DNA of 50,185 nt from positions 1-50,185 of the forward strand of contig CAKZML010000304.1 of the NCBI GenBank assembly GCA_937128475.1, in the 5' to 3' direction. Numbering within the stretch: the first letter of the stretch is position 1; every line of letters starts with the position of its first letter. The notes below the pieces were generated by a model that did no database searches, was not told where the DNA came from, and saw only the letters and a list, made by a program, of their open reading frames with translations. This stretch comes from an uncultured Chromatiales bacterium. Its GTDB lineage: Bacteria; Pseudomonadota; Gammaproteobacteria; Steroidobacterales; BM003. Position numbers and translations under genes: made by a program. Positions 25,796 to 33,709 of this stretch are shown here, piece by piece.

Positions 25796-26131
25796 TCAGG
25801 CCGTGCCCACATTGGTATCAGTGGGGGAATGAAAGTAATCACTCTCGGCGGCGAAGTCGTTTACCTCGCCAAGCAATTGCCCCAGGCGCTGGGCCGCCGT
25901 ATTTACCTCGGCACAGGACTCACACATGGGGTCATCGCAAGGCTGGCGGCTAAACAGCCAGAACTGCACCGCACCTGCCAATACTCCCGACGCAACCTCC
26001 CACTCGTCCGCGTCCGGGTTGTCTTCCAGTACCTCGTTACCCAGGTTAACCACTTCCCGGGCCACCCGATCGAACATCAGGTCTTCGCTATCCGCCAGGT
26101 CATCAGTTGGCTTGTCGACTGGAGATTTCAT
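25796..26131 (-). CDS. Hypothetical protein with Cys-rich motif
   Basis: Acidic soluble protein of unknown function, about 111 residues from the ATG at 26131 (a longer frame runs to 26227, but the shorter start has a GGA-containing leader). It has a DDLADSEDLMFDRVAREVVNLG helix, a WEVASGVLAGAVQFWLFSRQP segment and a short cysteine group PCDDPMCESCAE (Cys spacing C-x5-C-x2-C) that could bind metal. The C-terminal half looks helical (AAQRLGQLLGEVNDF). I do not recognise a family. It follows the PNPOx-like gene on the same strand and converges on the AsmA gene, 26 bases away. Confidence 0.7.
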   Translation of the reverse strand: MKSPVDKPTDDLADSEDLMFDRVAREVVNLGNEVLEDNPDADEWEVASGVLAGAVQFWLFSRQPCDDPMCESCAEVNTAAQRLGQLLGEVNDFAAESDYFHSPTDTNVGTA

Positions 26132-26211
26132 GATTTTTTCCAAGGTTCGGGGCGAAGGAGGAGCCGCGCATTCTAATACCGGGAAGAGAATATCCCAACC
26201 CTGTTGACTGA

Positions 26212-26817
26212 TTATGGACTCAGCCACCCAGCTTTCCAGACTGAGCCATCCCAGGCAAGGTCTGCCCGGCGATTGGACTGGTCACCCAGCAGCAGCACAT
26301 CCAGCCGCGAGAACGCTGTGGCAACCACCAGGAAATTCTCCCTGCCATCCGGAGCGCCCATCGAGACTTCCTTACTCAGCTCTTCCAGGGCGCTGCCCGG
26401 CACCTGCAGCCCACCATAATTACGCCTGTTGGCTTCTGAGCAATCCTCCCAGCAGCGCTTGGCCAGGAGATCATCACCATGCAGACTTGCCATGCCCCGT
26501 GCCCGGACCTGTAGCCGCCGGGCCGGATCGTAAAACATCCAGGTCACCGCATTGTGGCTGGCCATCTGCTCAACCTTGGGAGACCGGGCATCGGTATAAA
26601 ACAGCGCCCGGCGCTGCGGAGAATGAACCTCGCGCAATATCACCGTTCGGATGTCCGGCCCGTCCGGGCCCGTGCTGGCAACCGCGGGAGTTCGAAATGG
26701 CTCATCAAAGCCATTTGCAGCCGACTCCAGCAACTCCCATACAGCGGCAGGCCACTGGTCCAGCGTCAATTCCCAAAGCTGTGGGTTCGTATACATTCGC
26801 CGATCATCCCTGCTCAT
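26212..26817 (-). CDS. Pyridoxamine 5'-phosphate oxidase-like FMN protein
   Basis: FMN-binding split-barrel protein of about 201 residues, of the Alr4036/PNPOx-like subfamily. The segment PFRTPAVASTGPDGPDIRTVILREV is the beginning of the barrel, and RALFYTDARSPKVEQMASHNAVTWMFYDPARRLQVRARG holds the FMN contacts. The C-terminus (SRLDVLLLGDQSNRRADLAWDGSVWKAGWLSP) resembles the tail of that subfamily and not PdxH. The activity is unknown, and homologues are often called pyridoxamine 5'-phosphate oxidase family without proof. A GTG at 26826 is a possible alternative start. It lies upstream of the Cys-motif gene and may share a transcript. Confidence 0.84.
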   Translation of the reverse strand: MSRDDRRMYTNPQLWELTLDQWPAAVWELLESAANGFDEPFRTPAVASTGPDGPDIRTVILREVHSPQRRALFYTDARSPKVEQMASHNAVTWMFYDPARRLQVRARGMASLHGDDLLAKRCWEDCSEANRRNYGGLQVPGSALEELSKEVSMGAPDGRENFLVVATAFSRLDVLLLGDQSNRRADLAWDGSVWKAGWLSP

Positions 26818-26879
26818 GGACAGCACAAACCCGAGTCAGAACCACAGCAGGGTTCACCCGGAAAATAACAGTTCCTCGA

Positions 26880-28259
26880 CTAGCTGAAGCCGTTAATCAG
26901 GATGATTACCACTGCAACCGGGGCAATATAGCGCGCCGTAAAACGCCAGATTGTAAAGAACAATGAAGATCCACCTGAGATCTCGTCCTTCATCGCCTTG
27001 GCCGGCATGACCCAGGCCGAGAAAACCAGGATCAACACACAGGCCAATGGCAACATGACATTGGAGACCGCGAAATCGATCAAGTCGAAGAAGGTCTTGC
27101 CTTCAAACATCTTCATGAAACCCAGGGGGTGCACATCCTTCCAGATGTTGAAGGAGAACACGGTACACAGACCAACCACCCAGGCCGCTATACCGCCAAT
27201 CATCGCCGCCACAGGACGGCGAATTCCCCGCTGCTCTTCAGCCCAGGAAACGATAGGCTCAAGCATGGCAATCGAAGAGGTTATCGCCGCAAACATCAGC
27301 AAAACAAAAAACAGCGGAGCAACAAACGCGCCGCCCGGCATATGCGCAAAGGCCACGGGCAAGGTGACAAATATCAAGCCGGGGCCCTCTCCCGGGCTCT
27401 GGGCATTGGCGAACACCAGCGGAAAAATGACCAGCCCGGCAACCAAGGCGACCATGGTGTCACCAGCGGCAATAATTCCCGCCATCCGGGGAATCGACGC
27501 GCTCTTGTTCAGGTAGGCTCCGTAAGTAATCATGGTCCCGGCACCCACCGCCGTGGAGAACAGGGCCTGTCCCACCGCAGCCATGACAACCTGGGGAGTC
27601 AGCTTGCTGAAATCAGGCGTAAAGAGAAAATTCACTGCACCGGCGAAGTCTCCCACGTAGGCCGCGTAAAACATCATCAATACCAGCAAGATAAACAAGG
27701 CAGGCATGAGGACATCAGCTGCCATTTCGATGCCGCGCTTTACTCCCCTGGCGACGATCCATACTGTCGCCACCATGAAGACCGCATGCCAGCCCATCAG
27801 CTCCCATGGGTCCGCCAGCAGGGCATCAAACATGCCGCCCACATACTCAGTTGTCGCCCCGGTGAACTCACCGGAGAGTGCGCGAGGTATGTAGGCCATG
27901 ACCCAGCCACCAATCACGCTGTAGAAGGTCAGGATCATGAACACGATAAACAGGCCTGCGAAACCCATCACCCGCCAGCGACCCGAGGCACCCGCCTCCC
28001 GGGCAAGGTTGGCGAAGGTCAGGGGAGGACTTCCCCCTCCACGCCGTCCCAGGGACAACTCGGCCACCAGCATGGGCAGGGCCACTGCGATCACTGCCAG
28101 GATGTAAACCATGACAAATGCGCTGCCACCACCGGTGCCCGCGGCATAGGGAAAACGCCAGATGTTGCCCAGTCCCACCGCAGCCCCAACCGCTGCCATG
28201 ATGAATCCAACCCTGGTTGACCAGAATTCGTGATGTCCTGATTGGGCATTTCCTGACAT
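26880..28259 (-). CDS. Sodium-dependent transporter (NSS/SNF family)
   Basis: Sodium-coupled amino acid or amine symporter of the neurotransmitter:sodium symporter family, 459 residues with about eleven transmembrane segments. The signature WSTRVGFIMAAVGAAVGLGNIWRFPY opens helix 1 (about residues 13-38, written here as overlapping pieces in family alignments), with the unwound LGNIWRFPY segment forming substrate and Na+ contacts. The bacterial NSS feature of a GGGSAFVMVY motif follows. The substrate cannot be read. A GAGGA site eight bases before the ATG supports the start. It directly follows the 55-residue small ORF on the same strand (38 bases apart), so the two probably share a promoter. 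Confidence 0.93.
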   Translation of the reverse strand: MSGNAQSGHHEFWSTRVGFIMAAVGAAVGLGNIWRFPYAAGTGGGSAFVMVYILAVIAVALPMLVAELSLGRRGGGSPPLTFANLAREAGASGRWRVMGFAGLFIVFMILTFYSVIGGWVMAYIPRALSGEFTGATTEYVGGMFDALLADPWELMGWHAVFMVATVWIVARGVKRGIEMAADVLMPALFILLVLMMFYAAYVGDFAGAVNFLFTPDFSKLTPQVVMAAVGQALFSTAVGAGTMITYGAYLNKSASIPRMAGIIAAGDTMVALVAGLVIFPLVFANAQSPGEGPGLIFVTLPVAFAHMPGGAFVAPLFFVLLMFAAITSSIAMLEPIVSWAEEQRGIRRPVAAMIGGIAAWVVGLCTVFSFNIWKDVHPLGFMKMFEGKTFFDLIDFAVSNVMLPLACVLILVFSAWVMPAKAMKDEISGGSSLFFTIWRFTARYIAPVAVVIILINGFS

Positions 28260-28297
28260 TAAACCTGTCCTCGATAACTAGCCTGGCTAGATAATAA

Positions 28298-28465
28298 TTA
28301 AGCGTTATTCGCAGCGGTAGTATGGGCGGTGTCCAGGGCGGTACGCGCTTCCTTGAACATCTCCAGCGCCCGGCCGATGTACTCGTTCACCTCATGGACG
28401 TATCCATCTGCAGATGCCGACCATACACGGTTTGGATATTGTTCACCCGCTACAAAGGCACTCAT
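28298..28465 (-). CDS. Small 55-residue protein upstream of NSS transporter
   Basis: A short ORF of 55 codons plus stop, starting at 28465. It reads MSAFVAGEQYPNRVWSAS, then ADGYVHEVNEYIGRALEMF, then KEARTALDTAHTTAANNA. It looks coding: the composition is protein-like, with an amphipathic helix at about residues 22-45 and no transmembrane segment. No family is recognised. It differs from the known MetS-type small subunits of some NSS transporters, which are membrane proteins. It is followed 38 bases later by the transporter gene on the same strand. A perfect 16-base palindrome ends four bases before its ATG. Confidence 0.62.
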   Translation of the reverse strand: MSAFVAGEQYPNRVWSASADGYVHEVNEYIGRALEMFKEARTALDTAHTTAANNA

Positions 28466-28468
28466 GGT

Positions 28469-28484
28469 TTCTCGCCGGCGAGAA
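28469..28484. promoter_or_regulatory. Perfect 16-bp palindrome at small ORF start
   Basis: TTCTCGCCGGCGAGAA is a perfect palindrome four bases upstream of the small ORF's ATG. As DNA it could be an operator for a dimeric regulator. As RNA it could fold and mask the weak GAG-type ribosome binding site. The 146-base gap between it and the EAL gene contains that gene's terminator and little else. Confidence 0.55.
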
Positions 28485-28572
28485 CAAATCTCACCATAGA
28501 AGGCAGCACCCCTTGGGTTTCAGGAATCTATACATACCAGAGTGGGGCGAGGCCTGAAAGCTGCGCCGCAAG

Positions 28573-28607
28573 AAAAAAATCTTGCCAGGTAGCCCGGAAG
28601 GGCCTGG
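28573..28607 (-). terminator. Intrinsic terminator after the EAL gene
   Basis: On the minus strand, the outer stem CCAGG/CCTGG and inner GCCC/GGGC (with a two-base bulge) are followed by CAAGA and seven T residues. It lies just after the stop codon of the GGDEF/EAL gene, so it probably ends that transcript and separates it from the small ORF and NSS gene. Confidence 0.7.
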
Positions 28608-28611
28608 AGTC

Positions 28612-30816
28612 TCAGGCGTTGGAAGCCTCGGTCGACATGCCGTGAGAGATTTCGGCAAGCGACTGCAGGAAACTTTCCAGCGACTCGGGATGTGACAGGG
28701 TATACCCCTGCACCAGGTCCACGCCCATTGCACGAATCAGTGAATCCGCCTCATCGGTATCAACACACTCGGCAATTGTTGTTAGCTGCATGATCTTTGC
28801 CGCCTCATTCACCGCGGCCACCATAGAATGAGAAACCCGACTGGTGGTCATCGCCATGACCCGTTCGCCATCAATCTTCACGTAGTCAACAGGCATGCTT
28901 TCCAGGAAAGGCAGACAACTCAAACCGCTTCCAAAATCATCCAGGGCCACCTTGCAACCCAGGTCCCGCAAGGCCTGGATGAAACGCATGCTGCGCTTCG
29001 GATCGGACATCAGCGACGACTCGGAAATCTCGAAGCACAGTGCCTGGGCAGGCACACCGCTGGCCCGGAGCTGTTCTTCGACAAAACCCGGGAACTCCTG
29101 GTCCGCGATGGTCTCGCCTGAAAGATTAATGCCGGCAACCAGGTTCCCGGGGATATTCTGAGGTCCAATAGCCCCCAGCTGGTTTGTCACGCTGCTTACC
29201 ACCCAACGGTCGATGGCCTCCAGCATGTCATAGTGCCGGGCAACCGGAAGAAAACACCCGGGGGGCATTTCCACACCAGCCTCATCAATCAGTCTCACGA
29301 ATACTTCAAAGTACCCGCAAGGTTGACGTTCATTTGTGTCATGTACAGCCTGGACAACCAACTTGAAACGATCTTCTTCCAAAGCCGTACCCAGGTAATT
29401 AGCCAGGAAAATTTCACCTTGTGGGCGCGCACTGGTGGCGTCGTCATCCTGATAAAGTTCGACCTGGTTGCCACCGTGTACCCTGGCGGTCCTGCAGGCC
29501 GTCTCTGCGGCAGCCTGGACCGATATAGAAGCGCTCCTGGCATTGCTGCTGTGGGCGACACCCACGCTCACGCTCATGCTTACGCCATGCTCACCATTCA
29601 AGTAGTGCAGCGACGTCACCGCGTTGCAGATCTGGCGGGCCTTTTTCACGGCATCTTCTGCGCTGACCCCGGGAAGCAGCAGTGAAAAATTACTTTCGCC
29701 CAGTCGGCCAAACAGTTGTCCATCCTCGCTGCGACTCTGAACCAGACTACAGAAATGGCCCAGCACATCGTCACCGGCCTGACTGCCGAACTCGTTGCGA
29801 ACCCGGGCCAGGCGGTCCAGGTTCATGAAAATAAGGGAATGCTCAACACCGTCTGTGGAGAGTTTTTCCAACTCACCTTCGAATGCAGGCTGGCACAAGG
29901 CACGGGTCGAGGTATCAATTCGAGCCTCGATCAAGGCCGAAAGCTTCCTGGCAAGTGACTCAAGTGTCTTTTGGCTTTCTTCCAGCACGGAGTGGGGCTG
30001 ACCAATCGCCATCAATACCCCCTCTACCCCACCATCTCTTACCGTCATCGGACAGGCAATCAGGGGAATCTGCGGATCAATGTCTACCGAGACGTCTTCC
30101 GCCGGGCCATCTTCAGACATGCGCACACTGCGGCGGTGCATACTGACCCAGGCCAGCAAATTCTTTTCCATGCGTCGTAATACTGCCGAGTCAGGAACCT
30201 TGCTCGTACCGGGCGCCTGACGCTGGCAGCGAATCCGGTAACCCGGCATCGACAGGCTGATACTTCCAGATCCAAGAATCGCCAGGATCTTGTCCAGCGC
30301 TTTCTCAATACCGGCAGTGACACCCATCTTGCGCTCAAACATGCTTTCCAGGCCACGCAGGAAATCCAGTTCTACTGTCTGCTTCCGCAAATCCCCGCGC
30401 GCTTTGCCCAGGGCGGTTTGCAACAACACATCCCGACTGATGCAGTGCATTGCCGGGCGCAACAATTGCGCCACCATCGGCAGGGAGCGAGGCTCCCTGC
30501 CAGATGTTGACTCAACCAGCACCACCAGGGTGCCGAGGTGTAACTTGTCTCCATCGCCCAGGGGGAAGGCATAGGAGACATGGCCATCGGCCATTACACT
30601 CATCAGGGCTTTGCGTTGTGAAACACTTTGACTGGCGATTCCGTCGAGCCTTTTCTTTAGCTCGGCACCAACGCCGGTCATACTCTTCTCGGACTCAATC
30701 CAGCGCTGCAGCCCCGCTGCGCCAAAAAGTCCAAAACCCTTAGCTCCAGGCATAAGGGTAAGAAGCAGACTTGAATAAGGGTCTCTCTTGGTTGCGGAGA
30801 CTGTCGTTGATTCCAT
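28612..30816 (-). CDS. GGDEF/EAL protein with degenerate GGDEF
   Basis: Cyclic-di-GMP-type protein of 734 residues without transmembrane segments. An N-terminal half of about 310 residues has a GAF-like sensor flavour and a DUF1631-like look, but I cannot assign it firmly. A GGDEF-fold domain follows (about 320-475) in which the active-site motif is GESNF at residues 373-377 instead of GGDEF, so cyclase activity should be lost. The EAL domain (about 475-725) keeps key features: EVF at 504-506 replaces EAL but retains the Glu, with INLSGETI, FEISES, DDFGSG (626-631), VDYVKIDG, AECVDT and GVDLVQGY. A phosphodiesterase or a c-di-GMP sensor is likely. It has its own terminator. Confidence 0.85.
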   Translation of the reverse strand: MESTTVSATKRDPYSSLLLTLMPGAKGFGLFGAAGLQRWIESEKSMTGVGAELKKRLDGIASQSVSQRKALMSVMADGHVSYAFPLGDGDKLHLGTLVVLVESTSGREPRSLPMVAQLLRPAMHCISRDVLLQTALGKARGDLRKQTVELDFLRGLESMFERKMGVTAGIEKALDKILAILGSGSISLSMPGYRIRCQRQAPGTSKVPDSAVLRRMEKNLLAWVSMHRRSVRMSEDGPAEDVSVDIDPQIPLIACPMTVRDGGVEGVLMAIGQPHSVLEESQKTLESLARKLSALIEARIDTSTRALCQPAFEGELEKLSTDGVEHSLIFMNLDRLARVRNEFGSQAGDDVLGHFCSLVQSRSEDGQLFGRLGESNFSLLLPGVSAEDAVKKARQICNAVTSLHYLNGEHGVSMSVSVGVAHSSNARSASISVQAAAETACRTARVHGGNQVELYQDDDATSARPQGEIFLANYLGTALEEDRFKLVVQAVHDTNERQPCGYFEVFVRLIDEAGVEMPPGCFLPVARHYDMLEAIDRWVVSSVTNQLGAIGPQNIPGNLVAGINLSGETIADQEFPGFVEEQLRASGVPAQALCFEISESSLMSDPKRSMRFIQALRDLGCKVALDDFGSGLSCLPFLESMPVDYVKIDGERVMAMTTSRVSHSMVAAVNEAAKIMQLTTIAECVDTDEADSLIRAMGVDLVQGYTLSHPESLESFLQSLAEISHGMSTEASNA

Positions 30817-30891
30817 GGAAATAATTCCCTCGGGCTGTCTCTACGCTGCATTCAGACGCAACGGCTCAGCGCTTATCCTGACGCAGCTACT

Positions 30892-30909
30892 GTTTCAGTA
30901 CTGTGAAAC
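30892..30909. promoter_or_regulatory. Inverted repeat upstream of the EAL gene
   Basis: GTTTCA (30892-30897) and TGAAAC (30904-30909) form an inverted repeat around GTACTG, 76 bases upstream of the EAL gene start. The inner CAGTACTG is itself palindromic. The position fits an operator of a dimeric regulator. No named regulator is assigned. Confidence 0.35.
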
Positions 30910-30958
30910 ATCTCTCACAAATTAAAGAGAAATAACCCGAAAATTCAGAAATTCCAGG

Positions 30959-30975
30959 CATTTGCGACGCAAATG
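30959..30975. promoter_or_regulatory. 17-bp palindrome between ilvN and the EAL gene
   Basis: CATTTGCG and CGCAAATG (30959-30966 and 30968-30975) form a perfect eight-base inverted repeat about one central base. It lies 25 bases past the ilvN stop and 142 bases before the EAL gene start. It could be a regulator site for the EAL gene. A hairpin terminator role for ilvN is less likely because the arms leave no loop and there is no T-tract. Confidence 0.45.
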
Positions 30976-31000
30976 GGCAAGTAGAACCAGAAGCCGAGAG

Positions 31001-31492
31001 TCAGTCGAGGCTGATTGGACCGCGATTGATGGCGAGAATGCCACTACGGACCATGGACAGTATTTCACCGAAGCGACCGAACTCATCCACAATCTCATCC
31101 AGCGCCGGTCCGGAGGATGTTACTTCCAGGGTGAAATTTGACGGCGTCTCATCCAGCACCTTTGCGCTGCACTGATCCACCAGTTTCATAAAGGCCGCGG
31201 GAACAGGACCGTCGAAAGCCACTTTCAAGAGCAACATTTCCCGCTCGATATGGTCGCCGCCGGTCATATCCAGTACATCCACCACATCCACCAGTTTCAA
31301 GAGCTGGCTACAGATCTGCTGAATCACCTGGTCCGAACCCCGACTCACCAGGGTCAAGCGGGAAATCGCCTGGTCCTGGGTAGGCGCAACATGAAGAGTC
31401 TCAATGTTGTAACCCCGGGAGGAAAACAAACCTGCCACCCGGGCAAGGGCACCCGCCTCGTTTTGAAGCAATATGGAAATGGTATGTCTCAC
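31001..31492 (-). CDS. ilvN: Acetolactate synthase small subunit
   Basis: Regulatory subunit of acetohydroxyacid synthase, 163 residues. The ACT domain begins RHTISILLQNEAGALARVAGLFSSRGYNIETLHV, the canonical N-terminus for valine feedback binding, followed by the C-terminal ALS_ss domain (about residues 90-163). The open frame extends 27 codons further, but GTG 31492 (read as Met) has GGGAG about five bases upstream and gives the usual start. It points away from the large-subunit gene at 31739, so ilvN and the ilvB-type gene are divergent across 246 bases instead of forming the usual ilvBN or ilvIH operon. Confidence 0.93.
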   Translation of the reverse strand: MRHTISILLQNEAGALARVAGLFSSRGYNIETLHVAPTQDQAISRLTLVSRGSDQVIQQICSQLLKLVDVVDVLDMTGGDHIEREMLLLKVAFDGPVPAAFMKLVDQCSAKVLDETPSNFTLEVTSSGPALDEIVDEFGRFGEILSMVRSGILAINRGPISLD

Positions 31493-31738
31493 GAACTCCC
31501 TCTCAAACCCACTGCGGCCTGCACAAATCAACCTGTCCCGAGCATAGCAATCAGCCAGCCCGGGCACCACCACACATCAACAATGGACCCAATCAAACTC
31601 TGCGTTGGACTTATTCGCTCAGGGATTGCTAGTCTTGACTTGACTGTACCTACCCGGCCCCTTCATGGTCAGACATATTGACGAGCTTCAACCAGACGAA
31701 GTTCTCGCGCGACGCAACTGACTACGGACGGTATTCCC

Positions 31739-33595
31739 ATGTACGCGGACCACAAGCCCAAGACCACTGACACGCACCCTCTCACGGGCCGGGCAATGAC
31801 CGGGGCCGAGATCATTGTGCAAGTACTGGTCGATGAGGGCGTTGGCCAGATTTTCGGATATAGCGGAGGCGCTATCCTGCCCTCCTATGACGCAGTGTTC
31901 CGCTATAACCAGGAACACAGCAGCGAATCCCCCCCTGGCACGGAACCCCTTCCGCTGATTGTTCCCGCCAATGAACAGGGCGCGGCGTTCATGGCAGCGG
32001 GCTATGCCCGTTCCACCGGCAAGGTGGGTGTGGCCATGGTGACCTCGGGTCCCGGAGCCACTAACACGGTAACCGCCGTGCGTGACTGCTTCGCCGACTC
32101 AATTCCCATTGTTGTGATCTGCGGGCAGGTTCCTACCGCCGCTATCGGCACAGACGCATTTCAGGAAGCGCCGGTGAGCTCCATCATGGGGAGCTGTGCA
32201 AAACACCTGTTCCTGGTTACTGATCCGGAGAGACTGGAGTCCACCATGCGCTCGGCCTTCGAGATCGCCCGCACCGGACGTCCCGGCCCGGTGGTCATCG
32301 ATATTCCCAAGGACGTCCAGAACTGGGAAGGAGATTTCCGCGGATCAGGCAGACTGCCGGTACCCGGTTACCGCCAGCGCATGCACAAGTTGCGGCAAAA
32401 CAGTCTTTCCGAGACCCATGCCGCACAGTTTTTTGAGATGCTCGGACAAAGTGAGCGCCCGCTGATCTATGCAGGCGGCGGCGTGATCAACGCCGGGGCC
32501 TCCGAACAGCTCCGGGCCCTGGCAGATACTTACGGCATCCCGGTGGTAACCACCCTGATGGGCATCGGCGCGACCGACACCACGAAACCATTGTCCCTGC
32601 ACATGCTTGGCATGCACGGCACCGCCTTCGCTAATTATGCAGTGGATGACTGCGATTTCCTGATTGCAGCAGGCGCCCGGTTTGACGACCGGGTGGCCGG
32701 CCTTCCCGAGAAGTTCGCCGCCGGGGCCAGGCATATCGCCCACCTGGATATCGATATCTCGGAAATAAACAAGGTGAAGGCCGTAGATTGGCACCACGTG
32801 GGCATGCTCCAGGAAGCCCTGCAGTCGCTACTGGATTTCGGCAAGAAATACGGTGTTGCGAAAGACTTTTCAGCCTGGCACAAGCACATTGCCGAGTTGA
32901 AAGATGTCTATGCGCTGAACTACGACCGTGACAGCGAACTTATCCAGCCGTATTACGTGATTGAACAGATCAATGAGCTGACCCGTGGAGAGGCCATCAT
33001 CGCCACCGGCGTCGGACAGCACCAGATGTGGGCCGCCCAGTACTTTGACTTCAGGCACCCCAGGCTCTGGCTGACCTCCGGTAGCATGGGAACCATGGGG
33101 TTCGGCCTGCCGGCCGCCATCGGCGCCCAGTTCGCGAATCCCGACAAACTGGTAATCGATATCGATGGCGATGCCAGTATCCGCATGAACCTTGGCGAGC
33201 TGGAGACTGTCACCACCTATGACCTGCCGGTAAAAGTCGTGGTCATGAATAACTTTGGCGACGGCATGGTTCGCCAATGGCAGAAGCTGTTCTTCAAGGG
33301 ACGGATGTCCGCCAGTGACAAATCGCTGCATCGCAAGGACTTCGTCAAGGCGGCCGAGGCCGATGGCTTCCAGTTCGCCGTCAGGCTGGATAAAAAGGCC
33401 GATGTACCCCGGGTCATCAAGGAATTTATTGAATTCCCCGGCCCCGCGTTCCTGGAAGTCATCATTGACCGGGAAGCCGGCGTCTATCCCATGGTCGGCC
33501 CCGGCCAATCCTATGCACAGATGGTCACCGGCGATTTCATTCCCAGTAGAGAGGAAGCTGAACCCGAGGACCCGGGTACAACCGGAATGTTCTAG
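31739..33595 (+). CDS. ilvB: Acetolactate synthase large subunit
   Basis: Catalytic subunit of acetohydroxyacid synthase (618 residues), which uses TPP, Mg and FAD to make acetolactate or acetohydroxybutyrate for valine, leucine and isoleucine. TPP-activating Glu is in the NEQGAAFMAAGYAR segment, followed by TSGPGATNTVTAVRDCFADSIPIVVICGQV and the TDAFQE motif. The TPP/Mg motif GDASIRMNLGELETVTTYDLPVKVVVMNN sits at about residues 480-507 (quoted in parts here), and a QWQKLFF segment follows it. The first 19 residues precede MTGAEIIVQVLVDEGV, so a downstream start at 31796 is possible. It is divergent from ilvN; ilvC is not adjacent. Confidence 0.93.
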   Translation: MYADHKPKTTDTHPLTGRAMTGAEIIVQVLVDEGVGQIFGYSGGAILPSYDAVFRYNQEHSSESPPGTEPLPLIVPANEQGAAFMAAGYARSTGKVGVAMVTSGPGATNTVTAVRDCFADSIPIVVICGQVPTAAIGTDAFQEAPVSSIMGSCAKHLFLVTDPERLESTMRSAFEIARTGRPGPVVIDIPKDVQNWEGDFRGSGRLPVPGYRQRMHKLRQNSLSETHAAQFFEMLGQSERPLIYAGGGVINAGASEQLRALADTYGIPVVTTLMGIGATDTTKPLSLHMLGMHGTAFANYAVDDCDFLIAAGARFDDRVAGLPEKFAAGARHIAHLDIDISEINKVKAVDWHHVGMLQEALQSLLDFGKKYGVAKDFSAWHKHIAELKDVYALNYDRDSELIQPYYVIEQINELTRGEAIIATGVGQHQMWAAQYFDFRHPRLWLTSGSMGTMGFGLPAAIGAQFANPDKLVIDIDGDASIRMNLGELETVTTYDLPVKVVVMNNFGDGMVRQWQKLFFKGRMSASDKSLHRKDFVKAAEADGFQFAVRLDKKADVPRVIKEFIEFPGPAFLEVIIDREAGVYPMVGPGQSYAQMVTGDFIPSREEAEPEDPGTTGMF

Positions 33596-33616
33596 ACTCC
33601 CCTTACCCTGGCAACC

Positions 33617-33643
33617 CGGAACCGCCATTCGCTGGCGGTTCCG
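33617..33643 (+). terminator. Hairpin after ilvB
   Basis: A ten-base stem, CGGAACCGCC (33617-33626) with GGCGGTTCCG (33634-33643), encloses the loop ATTCGCT, about 20 bases past the ilvB stop. No T-run follows. It is a probable mRNA 3'-end hairpin or a weak terminator before the azoR gene. Confidence 0.55.
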
Positions 33644-33709
33644 TCCCACTGCCCTCAGAATATCGCCCTCCCTCGCAACCCCCTAGCACGCAACCCAAGG
33701 AGACTTTGC

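Noticed and set aside
27129-28220. Plus-strand ORF of 363 codons
   Set aside because: It is antisense to the NSS transporter, and its translation is Gln/His/Arg-rich, as expected for a reading-frame shadow.
28298-28465. Small ORF as the MetS-type small subunit of an NSS transporter
   Set aside because: Known small subunits are single-pass membrane peptides; this one is soluble and lies upstream of the transporter.
30892-30909. PsrA-type operator
   Set aside because: The arms run GTTTC...GAAAC, the reverse of the PsrA GAAAC-N4-GTTTC orientation that I recall.
32870-33649. Minus-strand ORF of 259 codons
   Set aside because: It is antisense to the acetolactate synthase gene and shows no domain.
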